NCBI GenBank assembly: GCA_050084985.1
Contig: JBITNC010000001.1
Span: 208,630,001 to 208,694,000 of the forward strand
Direction of reading: 5' to 3'
DNA length: 64,000 bases
Source of the DNA: Nageia nagi
Lineage: Eukaryota; Pinophyta
Shown: positions 37,100 through 49,769 of the stretch, one piece after another
Layout of the letters: each line of letters starts with the position of its first letter
How positions within the stretch are numbered: position 1 is the stretch's first letter
Notes under the pieces: generated by a model
What the model saw: the letters and a program-made list of their open reading frames with translations, nothing else
Databases searched by the model: none
What the model was told of the DNA's origin: nothing
Position numbers and translations under genes: made by a program

Positions 37100-38281
37100 T
37101 TCTTGGGGACCTTGTTCATATCGACCTAATCCTCATCCTTGCCAATTACATTTGTTAAAATAGTTTAAGACAAATGTTCTTGAACATGGCAATAAATATT
37201 TCATATCATTATTAAAATATCCTTCATATATTTGATTGGATATTGTTGATATAGGATCTACTATTCCCGCATAAACAAACATTGTTTGATTAGGTATTTC
37301 ACCTAAAGGCACTATTTGTCCAATCACATTGGGTGATTTAGATAATCTACCCGCTTCTTGTGATGAAGGTATATTAAATATCACATCATCTATATCATAT
37401 TCCCCCATCCCTAAATCCCTTATTTTAATCTTTACTGGATATACATTGGATGAGTTATCATTATATGTAGTATTTACCTTTTTTGATGAAGACGCTCCAT
37501 GCTTATCATCTAAAGTTTTAGCAACTTTTTCCCAAGCATCTTTATCTTGTATAACTATATCATTTTTTACTTCTATGACTTCAGATTGATTCATATTTTT
37601 GTTCATTAATATAGTTGATAGATTAGGAGATGGTAATGTCACTTCATTTGTATCAAAAATTAAGTTACAATGTGAATAAGGATCTGGGTCTTTAAACACA
37701 CAATGAACTTTATCCTTATAGATGTACTTTAAACATCCATGATAAGTTGATGGAACACATTGCATTTCTCTAATCCATGGACGTCCTAAAAGAACATTAT
37801 ATTATATAATATTTCCTTCAATTATATGTAATAATGTTTGGACGGTTTTAGCACCTACTGTAATTGGCAGCACTATTGATCCTAGAGTTGAACACACTGC
37901 ATCATTAAAAGCTCTAATTTGCAAAGAAGGAGCTAAGATAATTGATTCTGGTAAATTCAGCTTTTTATATGCAGCATTTGAAATTATATTTATGGCTGAA
38001 CCCTCATCTATTAAAATTCTTTTAAATAATTTTCCATCTACATTACCAATTATATGTAAGGGTGGATCAAGTCTGCCTAGTCCATCATTATTTAATCTTT
38101 CTTGTTCGTAGAAGGTGATACTAGGTTGTTGAGATATTCTCAAACTTTCAACTATTGAAATGAAGTTATTGGGATTACTGATATCCACTTGAATTTCTTG
38201 TAGAATTTGATTCATAGCTTCCCTATAACTCTCAGATTGTTGTAATAATTCAAATAAAGTCATCTTTACTGAAGACATTTT
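37100..38281 (-). pseudogene. Tat-like protease region
   Basis: Frame 38278-37802 contains KRILIDEGSAINIISNAAYK, the aspartic protease site; D-E-G-S-A stands where plant Tat/Athila-type elements usually have D-G-G-S-A. SLQIRAFNDAV and LGSIVLPITVGAK follow, then YNVLLGRPWI after a stop at 37801. Frame 37765-37133 continues with MQCVPSTYHGCLKYIY, the usual post-protease segment. Gag, protease and RT share one frame, so they form a single polyprotein. Confidence 0.85.
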
Positions 38282-38499
38282 TAACTATCATTGAAGAACA
38301 CCTTTTATCAAAACTTTAGGTTGCTACGGAGGAGGTATAGGTTGTATATTAATTGGGTTTGATGTCGCTTGATTTTTTTGAGGATTATTCTATTTTTTCT
38401 GATATTGTTGTGCTCTTGTGGCTATACCAATCATATGTATTGAATCATCTATGGTTCCTATAAATGGTATATCCTTATTATCCCCTGTATAGTTCAGTT

Positions 38500-41038
38500 G
38501 ATTTAGGATAGTTGACATGTTATTAGCCTAATGTGAGGGTAAAGGATTTTGATATATCCCTAAATTTTGATTTGAAGGTACAACAGGATTATCCACATCT
38601 ATCTTTCGACTATCTATCAAGTCTTGAATTTTGTGCTGTAAAGTTTGACATTTATTTGTATTATGTCCCTTTTGTCTATGATAAGCACAAAATTCATTTT
38701 CCTTATACCATTTACTTTCTTTAGCATTAGGATGTTCAGGCCTTATATCAAGTAATGTAATCATACCATTATCACATATTTTTTAAAGTATTTCAGGTAA
38801 GGGTTCTGATAATGGGGTAAAATTTCTTTTCGGTTTAGGTTCAGTACTTTCTTCAATTTTTGAAGGACCACAATTTTCTATTGTAGCTATTTGATTATTT
38901 TGTGGTTGTTTACTAATGTTCTCATTTTGATTACCTTTTTTGTATTCTTTTTTCTTAAGTTTTAGCTCTCCATCTTGAATTTTAACTCTTTCTATAACTA
39001 CTGCCTGAGCAATAGCTTCCTCAAAAGTTTTATATTGTTGAATTTGGAGAACACTAGCTATTGGTCTTAAACAGCTTTGGCTAAATAATTTAACCAATTC
39101 TTTTTGTGGTATTGTATAAGGCATACTAGTGAGTATAGCCTGCCATCTCGAGATGTAATCTTGTATGGTTTCATTAGGAAATTGTTGCAATCTTGTAAGA
39201 TCAGTAATTGAAGATTTTTCTTTAATATTAATCCTAAAATGTTCAAGAAATTGATTAGCCAATTGTTCAAATGTATATAAACTATGCATAGATAAACTAT
39301 TATACCAATCCAAAGCTTGACCTGCGAGTGTCATAGGAAATATACGTAACATTAATGAATCATCACTGGCTATCTGATAACTAGAGAATGTAAATTTCTT
39401 CAAGTGTTCTTTGGGGTCTTCTCTTCCTTTAAATGGCTCTATTTTAGGAAATTCAAACCTATGTGGTAGTTTCTTTTTTGGGACACTTGGATGAATAGGC
39501 TCATTGCAAATATTCTTGTAATTTAACTTTTGAAGTCCTTGAACATTCATTTCTTGATTTATAAAATCTTTCAAAAAGTTTTCTAATTCTTTGTCGGTTC
39601 TATGACCTTGAGTGTGACTATGATGTCTCCGAGTATTTGGATCCTTTTTCGAAATTGATCTTGAAATGTAAGACTCATAGTCAGAAGGAATTTCTGATGG
39701 TGGTGGAGGTAATATTTTAAGAGGCGAATGTCATCGCGGAATAGGAATTCTAGGAGGTTTTTGAGGTATCCCTTTTTCATGTAGGTCTCTTCCCTTATAA
39801 TTAGGTTGTCTTGTTTGATTTTGAGTTTGTTCAACCCAACTTTTAATATAATCTCACTTTTGTTTATCATATAATCTTTGAAGTTCTAATTCCTTTTCCA
39901 TTTCCTTTTGTAATAAAATGGTTGTCTCCCTATCCAGTGCTTCTTGTCTGTCTACATAAGGGCCTCGATATCTTTGTATTTGACTTCCTTCAGGAGTTTC
40001 TAGTTTTAGATGTCTTATTCTTTGATATTCATCCCACTATCTTTATTTTTCTTTCTCCATGCATAGATATTGTTCCCTTTTTATCTTTTCATTTTCTAAT
40101 TATTTACGTTGTAATTCTTGTAAATGAAGTTGAATCTCGTGCTCTTTATGAAGCCTTTTCTTTTCTTGCTCCAAGAACTCGCTTCTTTCTTTCTTTGCTT
40201 GTTCTTGTTCCATGAATTTTCTTTTATCTCTAAGAAATTTCTCTTCCATTTCTTTTAATTTATCCTCTTGTTCTTGCAATTTACTAAGTTCATCGATTTT
40301 CCTTTTTTCTTCCTCTAGGATATATTGCATGTCTGCAGACCTTTTAATATTCTTAGCATATACTTCCATGAATCTTTTACCAGCTATTGTTTTATATAAT
40401 TATCATTTTTGTAGTTCTTCATAAGAAGGTATCTCTTCTATTTTAAACTTAGATGTCCTTCTATTTGATCCTTCTTTTGTGGAATAAGATTTTTCTATTT
40501 GTTTCATTGATGCTTCCTTTCTTCTTAATTCAAAAGAAAAAGAGGATCCCTCATTTTGAATTGAAGAACTAACTTCTCGACCATCTGATAATTGATGACT
40601 AATTCCTTCATATTTAATTTTATATGGCTCAGTCTATGGTACCGCTATGGTTCTTGCTCGAGATTTAGCTTCGTCAATTTCTAAGTTATCAATCTTTTGG
40701 TCTATTTTTTCTACATCTCCCGATAAACTAAAAGACATCTTAGGAATACCCCTATGAGTAGCTAGGCGATGACAAATTTCAATCAATTCTTCTTCTAACA
40801 CTTGTGTTTCATTTCTTGCGATAGGATTATTTATAATTCATCTTTGTAATCTAGATTGATTATAACCATAATCATCATCTTTACCTACATAACGAACTAC
40901 CCGTGAATTTGATTCATCTAAAGGAGTTGGCCTCCTAACCGAATATTCTATCAAATCCATGTTGTCTGAATCTATTTCTTGTATTTCAAATGGGTGTTCT
41001 CGCATTTGCTTAGCAGTCATACTTCTCGTTTGAACCAT
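38500..41038 (-). pseudogene. Tat-like gag with long N-terminal coiled coil
   Basis: The start is taken at ATG 41038 (MVQTRSMTAKQMREH), a common opening of plant gypsy polyproteins. A highly charged helical stretch (about 40370-39900: EEEKRKIDELSKLQEQEDKL and further K/E/Q heptads) should form a coiled coil. The gag core follows at 39574-38783: HRFEFPKIEPFKGREDPKEH, LMLRIFPMTLAGQALDWYNS, QLANQFLEHFRINI. A zinc-knuckle-like CAYHRQKGHNTNKCQTLQHK lies near 38680-38620. About ten in-frame stops interrupt one otherwise continuous frame. Confidence 0.88.
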
Positions 41039-41056
41039 TTTAAATATCATAAACAA

Positions 41057-42763
41057 ACATCGTAAACAAGAAACTTTATTTTTTATCTTTTAGATTATAT
41101 TTTCGAGAAAATAATTTAATGCACAAACATCCTATATGCAAGCCTACTTTTAACGATATGCTTATCTTTTTAACTTTTTCGCATATTTTTAATATCTTAA
41201 TTAAATGATCGATATGAGTTGTTTATTTATTATTATTTTTTTTTAATCTTTTTAATTTTCTTAATTTGTTTTGACTAGTCAAGTGTTAAACAAGGTAGGT
41301 TGGGTAATTCTAACATTTGTAAGTTTCTATGGCTTTTGGCTTGGTTCTAGATGAGTCTCTTTTTTGACTCCTACCTAAAGGAAAGTTACCTTGGTCATCA
41401 CCTCCAAGTGTAACTGAATCTATGGTTTCAAGTGCATTATGTTGGTGGTTACAAAGAAGTAAGAATTAACGGTTGGTAGCGACATCCAACTCGTTAATGT
41501 TCAATTATTTCTTAAGGCCTTTATGAAATGCATTTAAACAAGATAGATTTATGCATACTACCCTCCCAAATATTCATGTCCATTTACTTATCTTATTTTT
41601 AATGTGATGCAATCAAAGTTTATTTTTAAGTGAGTCTTGACCTTAATAAACCCCGTTATTCTTTTTAATTATAATGAGATTCCTTATCCAACCTATTAAT
41701 AATGTTTATTAACCCCTTTCAGCTGTGGAAGTTTTATGTGATAAATTCCCTCTTCTTACTAGTCACATATCTCTTCGACTGCCAATGGAGTGGTAAGAGT
41801 AGACTTGATAAGAAGCCGTTAAGTGTGGATAAATTAGTTAAGTGAGGTTCAATTACTTCTCCAAGAGTCACATATCCCTTTGACCTCCAATGGAGTGGTA
41901 AGGGTAGACATCTTTAAGAATTTTTATGTGAAGTAAATTTCCAAAATGAAAGGTGAATAAATTTTACCTCTTTCACTTAACTTATTTCTGATCACTTAAG
42001 ATCGCATAAAGCGCAAAAGTGAGAGCATACTTTGTTAAGTGAAAGTACTTAATGTATTCGAATCCCCAATTTATTAACCTTTTAATATGATTAAACTACC
42101 CAAAAAACCCAATTCATTTACCTTAGGTTCATTCCAACTTAAGTGTGGTTCATTTACTCCTTCCAATAATAGAAGTATTATGTGTAGTAAATACTTCCTC
42201 TTACTAGTCACATATCCCTTCGACCTCCAATGGAGTGGTAAGGGTAGAATTAGTAAGAGGTAATTATATGTGGATAATTTAACCCTTCTTATCAGGTCTA
42301 TTCTGGTCACCTTAGATCACACGAAGCGCAAAGGAAGAGCATAAGTAGACAAGATAAAAAGTATTTAATGTGTACATATCTTTAATCCAAACATTAAAAA
42401 TAAATATCAAACATTATACATAAAATAAATTAATAACAAATGTATTTAACCTTTTACTACCCATTTCCTAAATGCACTCTGAGCAGAGAGATCACACACA
42501 GTTCTACATACTATCATTTTAAATATATAATTAACTTGCTGTATTCAGGTCGAGTTATAAAACATACCAGATTTCACAGAGATTGTTGCCGATCCAGAGA
42601 ACATAGAAAACAAAACAAAGCAACAAATCAAATAGAGTAAGTTAGTATCTGATTCCATAGGATGCAAACAGAAAAAATAAAATACAAAACAACATGCAAC
42701 TAATCCTATTTTTGTTTTAATTTTTTGAAATGCATGCAAGGGGCCCTCCTTCTAGTGCTAGAT
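41057..42763 (-). other. Tat-like element leader between 5' LTR and gag
   Basis: Noncoding. The word AGTCACATATCCCTTCGACC with CCAATGGAGTGGTAAGGGTA occurs three times (41761, 41866, 42206). AAGCGCAAA with GAGAGCATA occurs twice (about 42009 and 42324). Next to the LTR, in element sense, the sequence reads ATCTAGCACTAGAAGGAGGG; I cannot assign it to a tRNA primer. Confidence 0.7.
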
Positions 42764-45295
42764 TGTGTATATCAAATTATGAACCTAAAATGCAATTTAG
42801 AAAGATAAATCATTCAACATAATTAATCATAAACATATTCGACAATACACATCGATAATAGTAATGATATTATATTCTAAAGTATTTTAATACAAATAAG
42901 CGAGTTTTTATTGATCTGTTATAATCAACATTTGACAGTGATCATTGCGAATCGATAACAATCAATGCGGGTGGATGGATAATGATCAGTCTTTATTATC
43001 TATCTGGTGAATCACCGTCAACCAATCTTTGAATCACTGACAATTAGCTTTGTATGTATTGGAGTAATCTTCATAGAGTTTTGAAGTGTTTTTGTCTATT
43101 CCTTTATTGTTCTCTTCCGCACTTACTTCCATCATTCTTCTCTTGTATTGACCCTGCACATAGAAAATGAACAACACATCAAAAGCATACCTGCTCTCAC
43201 ATATGAATCCATAAAATGAACAACATAATTTGAAAATATAATTGAGAGGAAATTAACTATTGATCAAGCTTACAACCTTTGCTAATAACCTCCTGATATG
43301 ATTTTAGCAGAGCTTTGCTACAGTAAAATTGGGTCCTTTTGTTCACATACCAAACTTCAATTTATAAGCTTCAAAGTTTGTTATACATTTGTTTTGGCAT
43401 CATGAGATTCCAGGTAACCTCTTGAACTAAATTTTGAGGTGTTGTTATCTTTCATCTGTATCCATGATTACAAATTATACGTACTAAGCTATTCCAGGCT
43501 TAGATTTGTTTATTATTTAATTGTTCATGGATCATCACTAATTTTTTAGCGATTATATTGTAACATTAGAATGTTTGTTCTATGGTCATTTTTTAATGAC
43601 AATGATCGTAAGACCACTTGTTTTAAATATGTTCGAAAAGATTGATCCAATAATATAATTTTAAATCCTTTACTGAAGCCCTGGTGAATTTTACTTGCAA
43701 TCATGAGTTCATTTTAAGATCCCTAAGAATTTGTCTGGAGCAAATAAAATAAGCTGGAGTCAATAGATAAAGCATTCTGGAATGAAATGATGACATCATA
43801 GAAGAAAGGATAAAGCTCAGTTATGGAAAAGCCTAGGTTCCAGAAGAGGTGAGGTCAGCAAGAGATAATCGAAGAAGCCAGGGCCCATAAATCAAGTATT
43901 CCAGAAGTAAAGCATTCCGAAATAAAATGATGATGTCATAAAGGATAAGATAGTCATGTTTTGGTAAAGACCAGGTTCCAGAGATGATGAGGTCAACAAG
44001 GGGTGACCAAATAATTGGAGCCAATGAGTAAAAGCATTCCAGAAGGAAATGATAAAGCTTAGTTATGGAAAAGCTCAGGTTCTAAAGATGATGAGGTCAG
44101 CAGGGGGTGACCAAATAGCTAGAACCAGTAAGAATGACATTCTAGAAATATGACGATGACATCATGGGGAGAACGAAGTTCACACTTTTGAATGAACTGG
44201 GTCTCGAAAGTGATGACATCATCAAGGAGTAATCAAATAGCCAGAATCGGTAAGTATAACATTCCAAAAGTATGGTGATGATGTCACAGGGAGAACAAAG
44301 TTCACATTTTGAATGAAACTAGGTCCTAGAAGTGATGACATCATCAGGGAGGGATCAAATAGCTAGAACCAATAAGTATAACATTCTGGAAATATGATGA
44401 TGACATCATGGGGAGAATAGAGTTCACATTTTGAATGAAACTGGGTCCTGGAAGTGATGATGTCATCAGGGAGGGATCAAATAGTTGGAACTAGTAAGTA
44501 TAATATTCTGGAAATATGATGATGACATCATAGGGAGAATGGAGTTCACATTTTGAATGAAACTGAGTCCTAGAAGTGATGACATCATCAGAGAGGGATC
44601 AAATAGCTAGAACCAGTAAGTATAACATTCTGGAAGTATGATGATGATGTCATAGGGAGAATAGAGTTCACATTTTGAATGAAACTAGGTCCTAAAATTG
44701 ATGACATCATCAGGGAGGGATCAAATAGCTAGAACCAATAAGTATAACATTCCAAAAATATGATGATGATGTCACGGGGAGAATGAAGTTCACATTTTGA
44801 ATGAAACTGGGTCCTGGAAGTGATGACATCATCAGAGAGGGATCAAATAGCCAGAACTAGTAAGTATAATATTCTAAAAATATGATGATGACATCATAGG
44901 GAGAATAGAGTTCACATTTTGAATAAAATCAGGTCCTAGAAGTGATGACATCATCAAGGAGGGATCAAATAGCTGGAACCAGTAAGTATAATATTCTGGA
45001 AATATGATGATGACATCACAGGGAGAACAGAGTTCACATTTTGAATGAAACAGGGTCTTAGAAGTGATGACATCATCAAGGAGTGATTAAATAGCCAGAA
45101 CTAGTAAGTATAACATTCCAGAAATATGACGAGGCTGGCAATTATTCTTGATTTACTTTGGTTAAGATTATTTATAGAGCATATAATACTCAATCTTAAT
45201 CAATAATTATTTTAATGTGATATATATTAGAAAAAATACTCATTTTATTTATTTATTTATTAAATAAAAGATAGGGTTTATTTTGAGTGTCTACA
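42764..45295 (-). repeat. Tat-like 5' LTR (2532 bp)
   Basis: Pairs with 26685-29200. The internal array of about eleven 121-bp units lies at about 43740-45125. Confidence 0.95.
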
Positions 45296-45300
45296 AGTGT
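45296..45300. repeat. Target site duplication AGTGT (right)
   Basis: Second copy of the duplication described at 26680-26684. Confidence 0.95.
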
Positions 45301-45625
45301 GAGGAGGCTCATTTAGCATTGAGGAGAAGACATTGAAGAACTTGTAGGGCTAGATCATCCAAATCTACCTTATGAGGGCAAATGCCCCCCTTCTTAAGCA
45401 TTTGGGTATTTTTCCTTGAGTATTGTACTTATCCATTTGGGACATCCTAGCTTTTGAAGAATAAAATTCATTTTTGGCTCTATTTCTTGTTCAATTTGTA
45501 GATCTGATTTGAATTGAGCTAGATAGAAAAATATAAAAATATATAAATTCTTAAGTAGTGATATTTCAACTTTGGAATATTACAATTAACAAAAATTGCA
45601 TTTTGTGAGTTTTGGGGATATTACA
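45301..45625 (+). repeat. Chromovirus 3' LTR, part 2
   Basis: Resumes with GAGGAGGCTC and ends GGATATTACA, matching 22021-22348. Followed by the ATTAA target copy. Confidence 0.95.
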
Positions 45626-46331
45626 ATTAACCAACTCTTCCTTATCAATGTTGTCTTCAAACTCTTCATCACAATTAAGAAGAACCTATGGAACAAAGAC
45701 CCTAGGATTGGGAAAATATGGGATGGGATTCTATTTAGGTAATAAAGTTACAATGCTAGGTCTAGCATCATTGCTAAGGTGATGCATAATACCAATTATT
45801 TAGTTTGGAATTTGAAGTTTAGGAATAATATTAGGAACAAAAAACTATAATGAAGGAACTTGAGAAGGTTCAAAATACTTGTAAGCCTATCAAAAAGGGA
45901 TTAAGATCATACCCTATTCAATTTCTTGGATCATCTACCTCTATTTTGTATATTTAGGATTAGAATTAATGTTAGAACCTAGAAGGTGTTTAATTTCAAT
46001 ATCAACTTCTTGTAGAGTTAGAAAATAAGAGGAAGATATTCTTTCATAGATAATAGTTTTTGACCTTGAGAAATAAAAAAAAATTTAGTGAGTACCTCTA
46101 AGGAATTGGATGGAAGCTCATCAAGGTTTTTTTTATTACTTCTACTTCTTTCTAGGTTGCATGGCTATAATATTCTAGATAACTATCATATTCATCATGT
46201 AGGTATAATTTTTGTACTCTTTTACTATGTATTCTAGGTACATTGACATAATTATTGCATTCCCTTATCTTCTTTATTTATATAATAGGACATTCAATAC
46301 TTTCATGATGTGTAGAAATGGGTGTATCCAT
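45626..46331 (-). pseudogene. Retrotransposon gag relic, 5' part
   Basis: Starts at ATG 46331 (MDTPISTHHESIECPII) and reads leftwards through HLLGSNINSNPKYT, FEPSQVPSL, IIGIMHHLSNDARPSIVTLL, NPIPYFPNPRVFVP, DEEFEDNIDKEELV. With the chromovirus and one ATTAA removed, EELV joins NISKNEEP at 21243 in frame. In-frame stops are mostly TAG. The upstream LTR and primer site were not identified with confidence. Confidence 0.75.
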
Positions 46332-46469
46332 TTTTGAAACACTTGAAATGAGACATTAATCTTATCCAAAACCCTAGGGTTTTGATACAATTAGTGAAGA
46401 ATAACATGCAATGTTATGTATAGTGGCAAATATTTACTAGTAGGCTAATATCAAGTTTTTTAATGTTAA

Positions 46470-46710
46470 AATATTTTGGATGCTCATCTATGCAACATTG
46501 CAAATGCTCATCTGTGCAACATTATAGATGCTCATCATGTAGAGTATTTCAACTTTAAGATGACCATCAATGATCACCTAAAGAATAAGAATTGTAAATG
46601 TGCATCATTATGTTATTTAAAACATTCAAAGGGTAATTTTTTAATTGCATATGCCTATTTTTGAGGTATCATAGACACTCATTTATGAGTAATTATAGAT
46701 GATAATCTCT
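46470..46710. repeat. Left short-repeat block of copy B
   Basis: GATGCTCATCTATGCAACAT, AAATGCTCATCTGTGCAACA and ATAGATGCTCATCATG follow one another, then GATCACC and AGATGATAATC variants. Related to the GATGATCATC words found elsewhere in copy B. Confidence 0.7.
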
Positions 46711-46715
46711 GAGGA

Positions 46716-46844
46716 ATGACACCTACTAAAAAATTAAAGGGAAAGAAGCAAGATAATCCATTTGTAAAAAAAATAGGAAAGTATTTCATGCATGATCAAA
46801 CACCAATATCCAACAACATGATAGTTATAGGTTCCTTTATATAA
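46716..46844 (+). CDS. Likely first exon of hAT-like transposase, copy B
   Basis: A 42-codon frame from ATG 46716: MTPTKKLKGKKQDNPFVKKI, ending at TAA 46842. It is Lys-rich, directly follows the left repeats and precedes the acidic repeats of the same strand, so it is a plausible N-terminus (nuclear localisation-like KKLKGKK). No splice site was proven. Confidence 0.35.
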   Translation: MTPTKKLKGKKQDNPFVKKIGKYFMHDQTPISNNMIVIGSFI

Positions 46845-46924
46845 TACCTTATTATTTGGTTTTACACATCAATAGTTTAATTTTGGTTTAGTAAGCATAA
46901 GCTTAGGAATATACTTATATGTAG

Positions 46925-47160
46925 AAAACATGATTGATCTTGATTTTCCACTACATGAGGATATTCTAGAAAACACTTTTGATCTTGATAAGTAATCACT
47001 TGAAGATATTTTTGAAAATTACTATTGATCCTGATATGCCACTACTTAAAGATATTTTTGAAAATACAGCTAATCTTGAAATGCCATCACTTGAATATAT
47101 TGTTGAAAATAATATTGATCTTGATATGCCTCCACTTGGAGAAATATTTGATGATGATAT
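46925..47160 (+). repeat. Five acidic 15-residue repeats in transposase N-terminal region
   Basis: Five 45-bp units translate as variants of IDLDMPPLEDIFEN: IDLDFPLHEDILEN, FDLDK-stop-SLEDIFEN, DPDMPLLKDIFEN, ANLEMPSLEYIVEN, IDLDMPPLGEIFDD. One unit has gained a base, shifting the frame, and the second has a TAA stop. The surrounding frame runs to 47287. Confidence 0.85.
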
Positions 47161-48584
47161 ACATGATAATGATAATATTTTGAATCATAAAAGCATATAT
47201 TATACAACTTATTTAGATTATACAAATCTTGACACTACAATTGAAATTCATAATATCAAATTTGATAAAGAAATAGAAAATCAATAAAAAATAAAATCTA
47301 CATGAAGTGCTTCTTAGCAAACTAGGAAAAAACAAAGTTATTGGTTTATTGGTAGATCATTTAAGAAAGAATGGTTATCATGATTTCCATTCATTATCCT
47401 TTTGATTCCTAAGAATGGTGATCCACCAATAGAATGTAAATACAAGATTTTTTCTTGGAAATTATGAAGGGATCAAAAGATGAAACTTAAATATGACATA
47501 ATTGAAAAACATTATGGAAAGGTATATGTGAAAATAATAGATCAAGATGGAATAGTTAGAAAAAAATAAATCATAAATGATGAGACTAAATATATCCATA
47601 AGAAAATAAAATTAAATATAACAATATGTTAAAAGAAAAATAAATTCATGATCAAAGTGGTACCATAATTAAAGTACAATATATAAAAGAAAAAGAAAAA
47701 ATATTAGTTTCAAAATGTTTACAATTTGCAGTTATTTTTTATCTTCTAAAAGAAGGTAGGCCAATAACATACTTATATGATCATGAAACATTTTTTTAAT
47801 TTAGCAGGTATGTAGCACCTACTAAGTTATCATTTTTTTTATTAAAGTGGTTGGGAAATGGAAAAATATCTTGCATTGGTCAAAAGGAAAGATTTAGTGG
47901 AAAGTGTAAAAAAATCAAGATTCATTTCTTTATTAATTTATGAGGTAACTATAGTAGATAGCACATATTTGATATGTATACATGTTTACACATTAATTGA
48001 ATATGTTAAATAATCCTATTTTTTAACAATACATATAATGAAAGAATCTTGTAACTTAGAAAACCTTTTCAATCTTGTTGTAATTAGTTTGAAAGAGATT
48101 GCTAATTGGATGATGTGGAAATTATGAGAAAGCTAATATGTGTAGGTGTAGATGGTGCTTCAGTAATGCAAGGAAATATAAATGGACTTTTTATTCAATG
48201 TCAAATAGCAATTATTTTGTATATGATTCCTATTCATTATATAACTCATAAATTAAACCTTGCATACAAAAATATTAACCATACATACTTATATGTCCAA
48301 AGTGGAGGAATTGATAGATGAAGTGTATGCATACTTTTCAAAAAGCTCAAAAAGGAATGTCAAATTCTAATAATTTGCTCTTGGAAAATATAATGAAAAA
48401 ACAATATTAAAATATGTGAACACCAGATGGATTTCAATGTTAAAAACCTATAAAAAGAGCATTTAACCAATATAAATTTTTAACAGGATTTTTTAATCAA
48501 AATAGAAGAGTTATGATAGAGCTAAGGATTTATTGTAGCACATAATAGAATTGGAAACATTGTTAATATTATATGGAATGATAT

Positions 48585-48845
48585 TGTTATGATCCCATAA
48601 CATGTATTAGGAATATTACTTGTGTTTAGTCCCATATGCACCATGCAATGGGTTACTTATGTTGTAAAAGCTTTTTATAGAGGGTTTCCCTATTAAAAAA
48701 AAAGGAAGAAGAATGAGTTGAGTTTTATGTTATAAGTGATTCTTAAGGAGGAGCCCCTCTCAAAGTAATGCAATTGATCCATTAGTGTAGAATTATTATA
48801 TTTTGGATTAAGGCATAATCCATTTATTATCCTTTGGGATTATCA
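48585..48845 (+). repeat. 5' LTR of 2.4-kb element
   Basis: 261 bases, paired with 50725-50991. Contains a TTTTTATAGAGGG / TATTTATAGGGGG region that may be its TATA box. Confidence 0.85.
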
Positions 48846-49769
48846 CTTTTAGTATCAAAGCTTTGATTTTAGCTCTTATGGGTTTTGTTACTAGTGCAAG
48901 TGGTTTTAGTTATCTATGAATAATTTTATTTGTTGAGTGATTTTAGTGTTTTGAGTGGTTTTGGTTATATAAACATATTTTTGTAGTGCAAGCACATTTT
49001 ATATTTTTGGTATATTTATTGAAGATCTAGAGTAGAAGCTCGTGAGTGAAAGCAAATCCAAGAAGAGAATGCATGTATAATAGTTTCATTGGTAGAAGAC
49101 ATATCGATAGGATTTGAGGCTATACGTGAGCATTTGGAGGTAGATCACATGATGTAAGTGGCAAGGGAAGTTGGATCTAGGTTTTAGAGTAGACATGAGT
49201 AGGTGGGTGTGATGCAAGAGTAAAGCAATGGAAGAGAAGTGGCAATGATGCATGAGTGATAGGATGGAAAGATACCCTAACATCTATAGATCTAGTTGTT
49301 GGGATAGAAAGGGGTGAGATCCAAAATGTATGTTTTTTTGAAAGATTAAATAAGGTCTTGAGAGTATTTGAAGTTTTCACACCAACATCATCTAGTATTG
49401 GGGATAAATTGCATGTTAGAGGGTTTAATCAAAGATTAGAAGGCATAGATTTGCAATGTCATCATTTTAGTTTGTGGAGTTTTGTCTTTAATTTCTATAA
49501 AGATGTGTGTTTCTTATTTTGGGTTTTGGGGGTTCATTATTCATCCAAAGAGGGTCATGTGACCAATAATTTTAAATGCTCTCATTAATACCTTTCCAAT
49601 GGTGTATCATTACAATTATTTAGATACCTATACTAAAAGTTATGGTATTTGGAAGGTTTCCTAATATTGCATTTTTTTCAATTTTTTTGTAAATAGGTCT
49701 TTTTTGAGGTTGTGAATAAGACCTCTTGGACACTCTAAATTAGGATATTTATATTAGCATAAAAAAAAT

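Larger units (their letters stand above)
26685..45295 (-). mobile_element. Tat/Ogre-like Ty3/gypsy retrotransposon, 18.6 kb, reverse orientation
   Basis: The element reads right to left: 5' LTR 45295-42764, 1.7-kb leader, gag-pol 41038 to about 33095, an extra reading frame 33021-32065, a 2.8-kb 3' region with tandem repeats, and 3' LTR 29200-26685. Ends in element sense are TGTAGACAC...ATACACA. The pol has a second, archaeal-type RNase H between the first RNase H and integrase, plus long LTRs and 3' tandem repeats; together these are the hallmarks of the Tat/Ogre lineage. In the first 230 bases of the LTR pair I count six differences, five of them transitions, so the insertion is fairly recent. 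Confidence 0.92.
21244..45625 (+). mobile_element. Ty3/gypsy chromovirus, carrying a nested element in its 3' LTR
   Basis: 5' LTR 21244-22348, primer site 22350, pol 22378-25912, polypurine tract to 25907, and 3' LTR 25908-26684 continuing at 45301-45625. The element is about 5.8 kb without the nested 18.6 kb. The C-terminal chromodomain identifies a chromovirus. LTRs differ by roughly 4-5% over most of their length. The internal region (3.56 kb) lacks most of gag, so it needed help or has suffered a deletion. Confidence 0.93.

Noticed and set aside
49256-49588. 110-codon plus-strand frame in the 2.4-kb LTR element
   Set aside because: No recognisable gag or pol motif; no ATG-proximal context or relative to support it.
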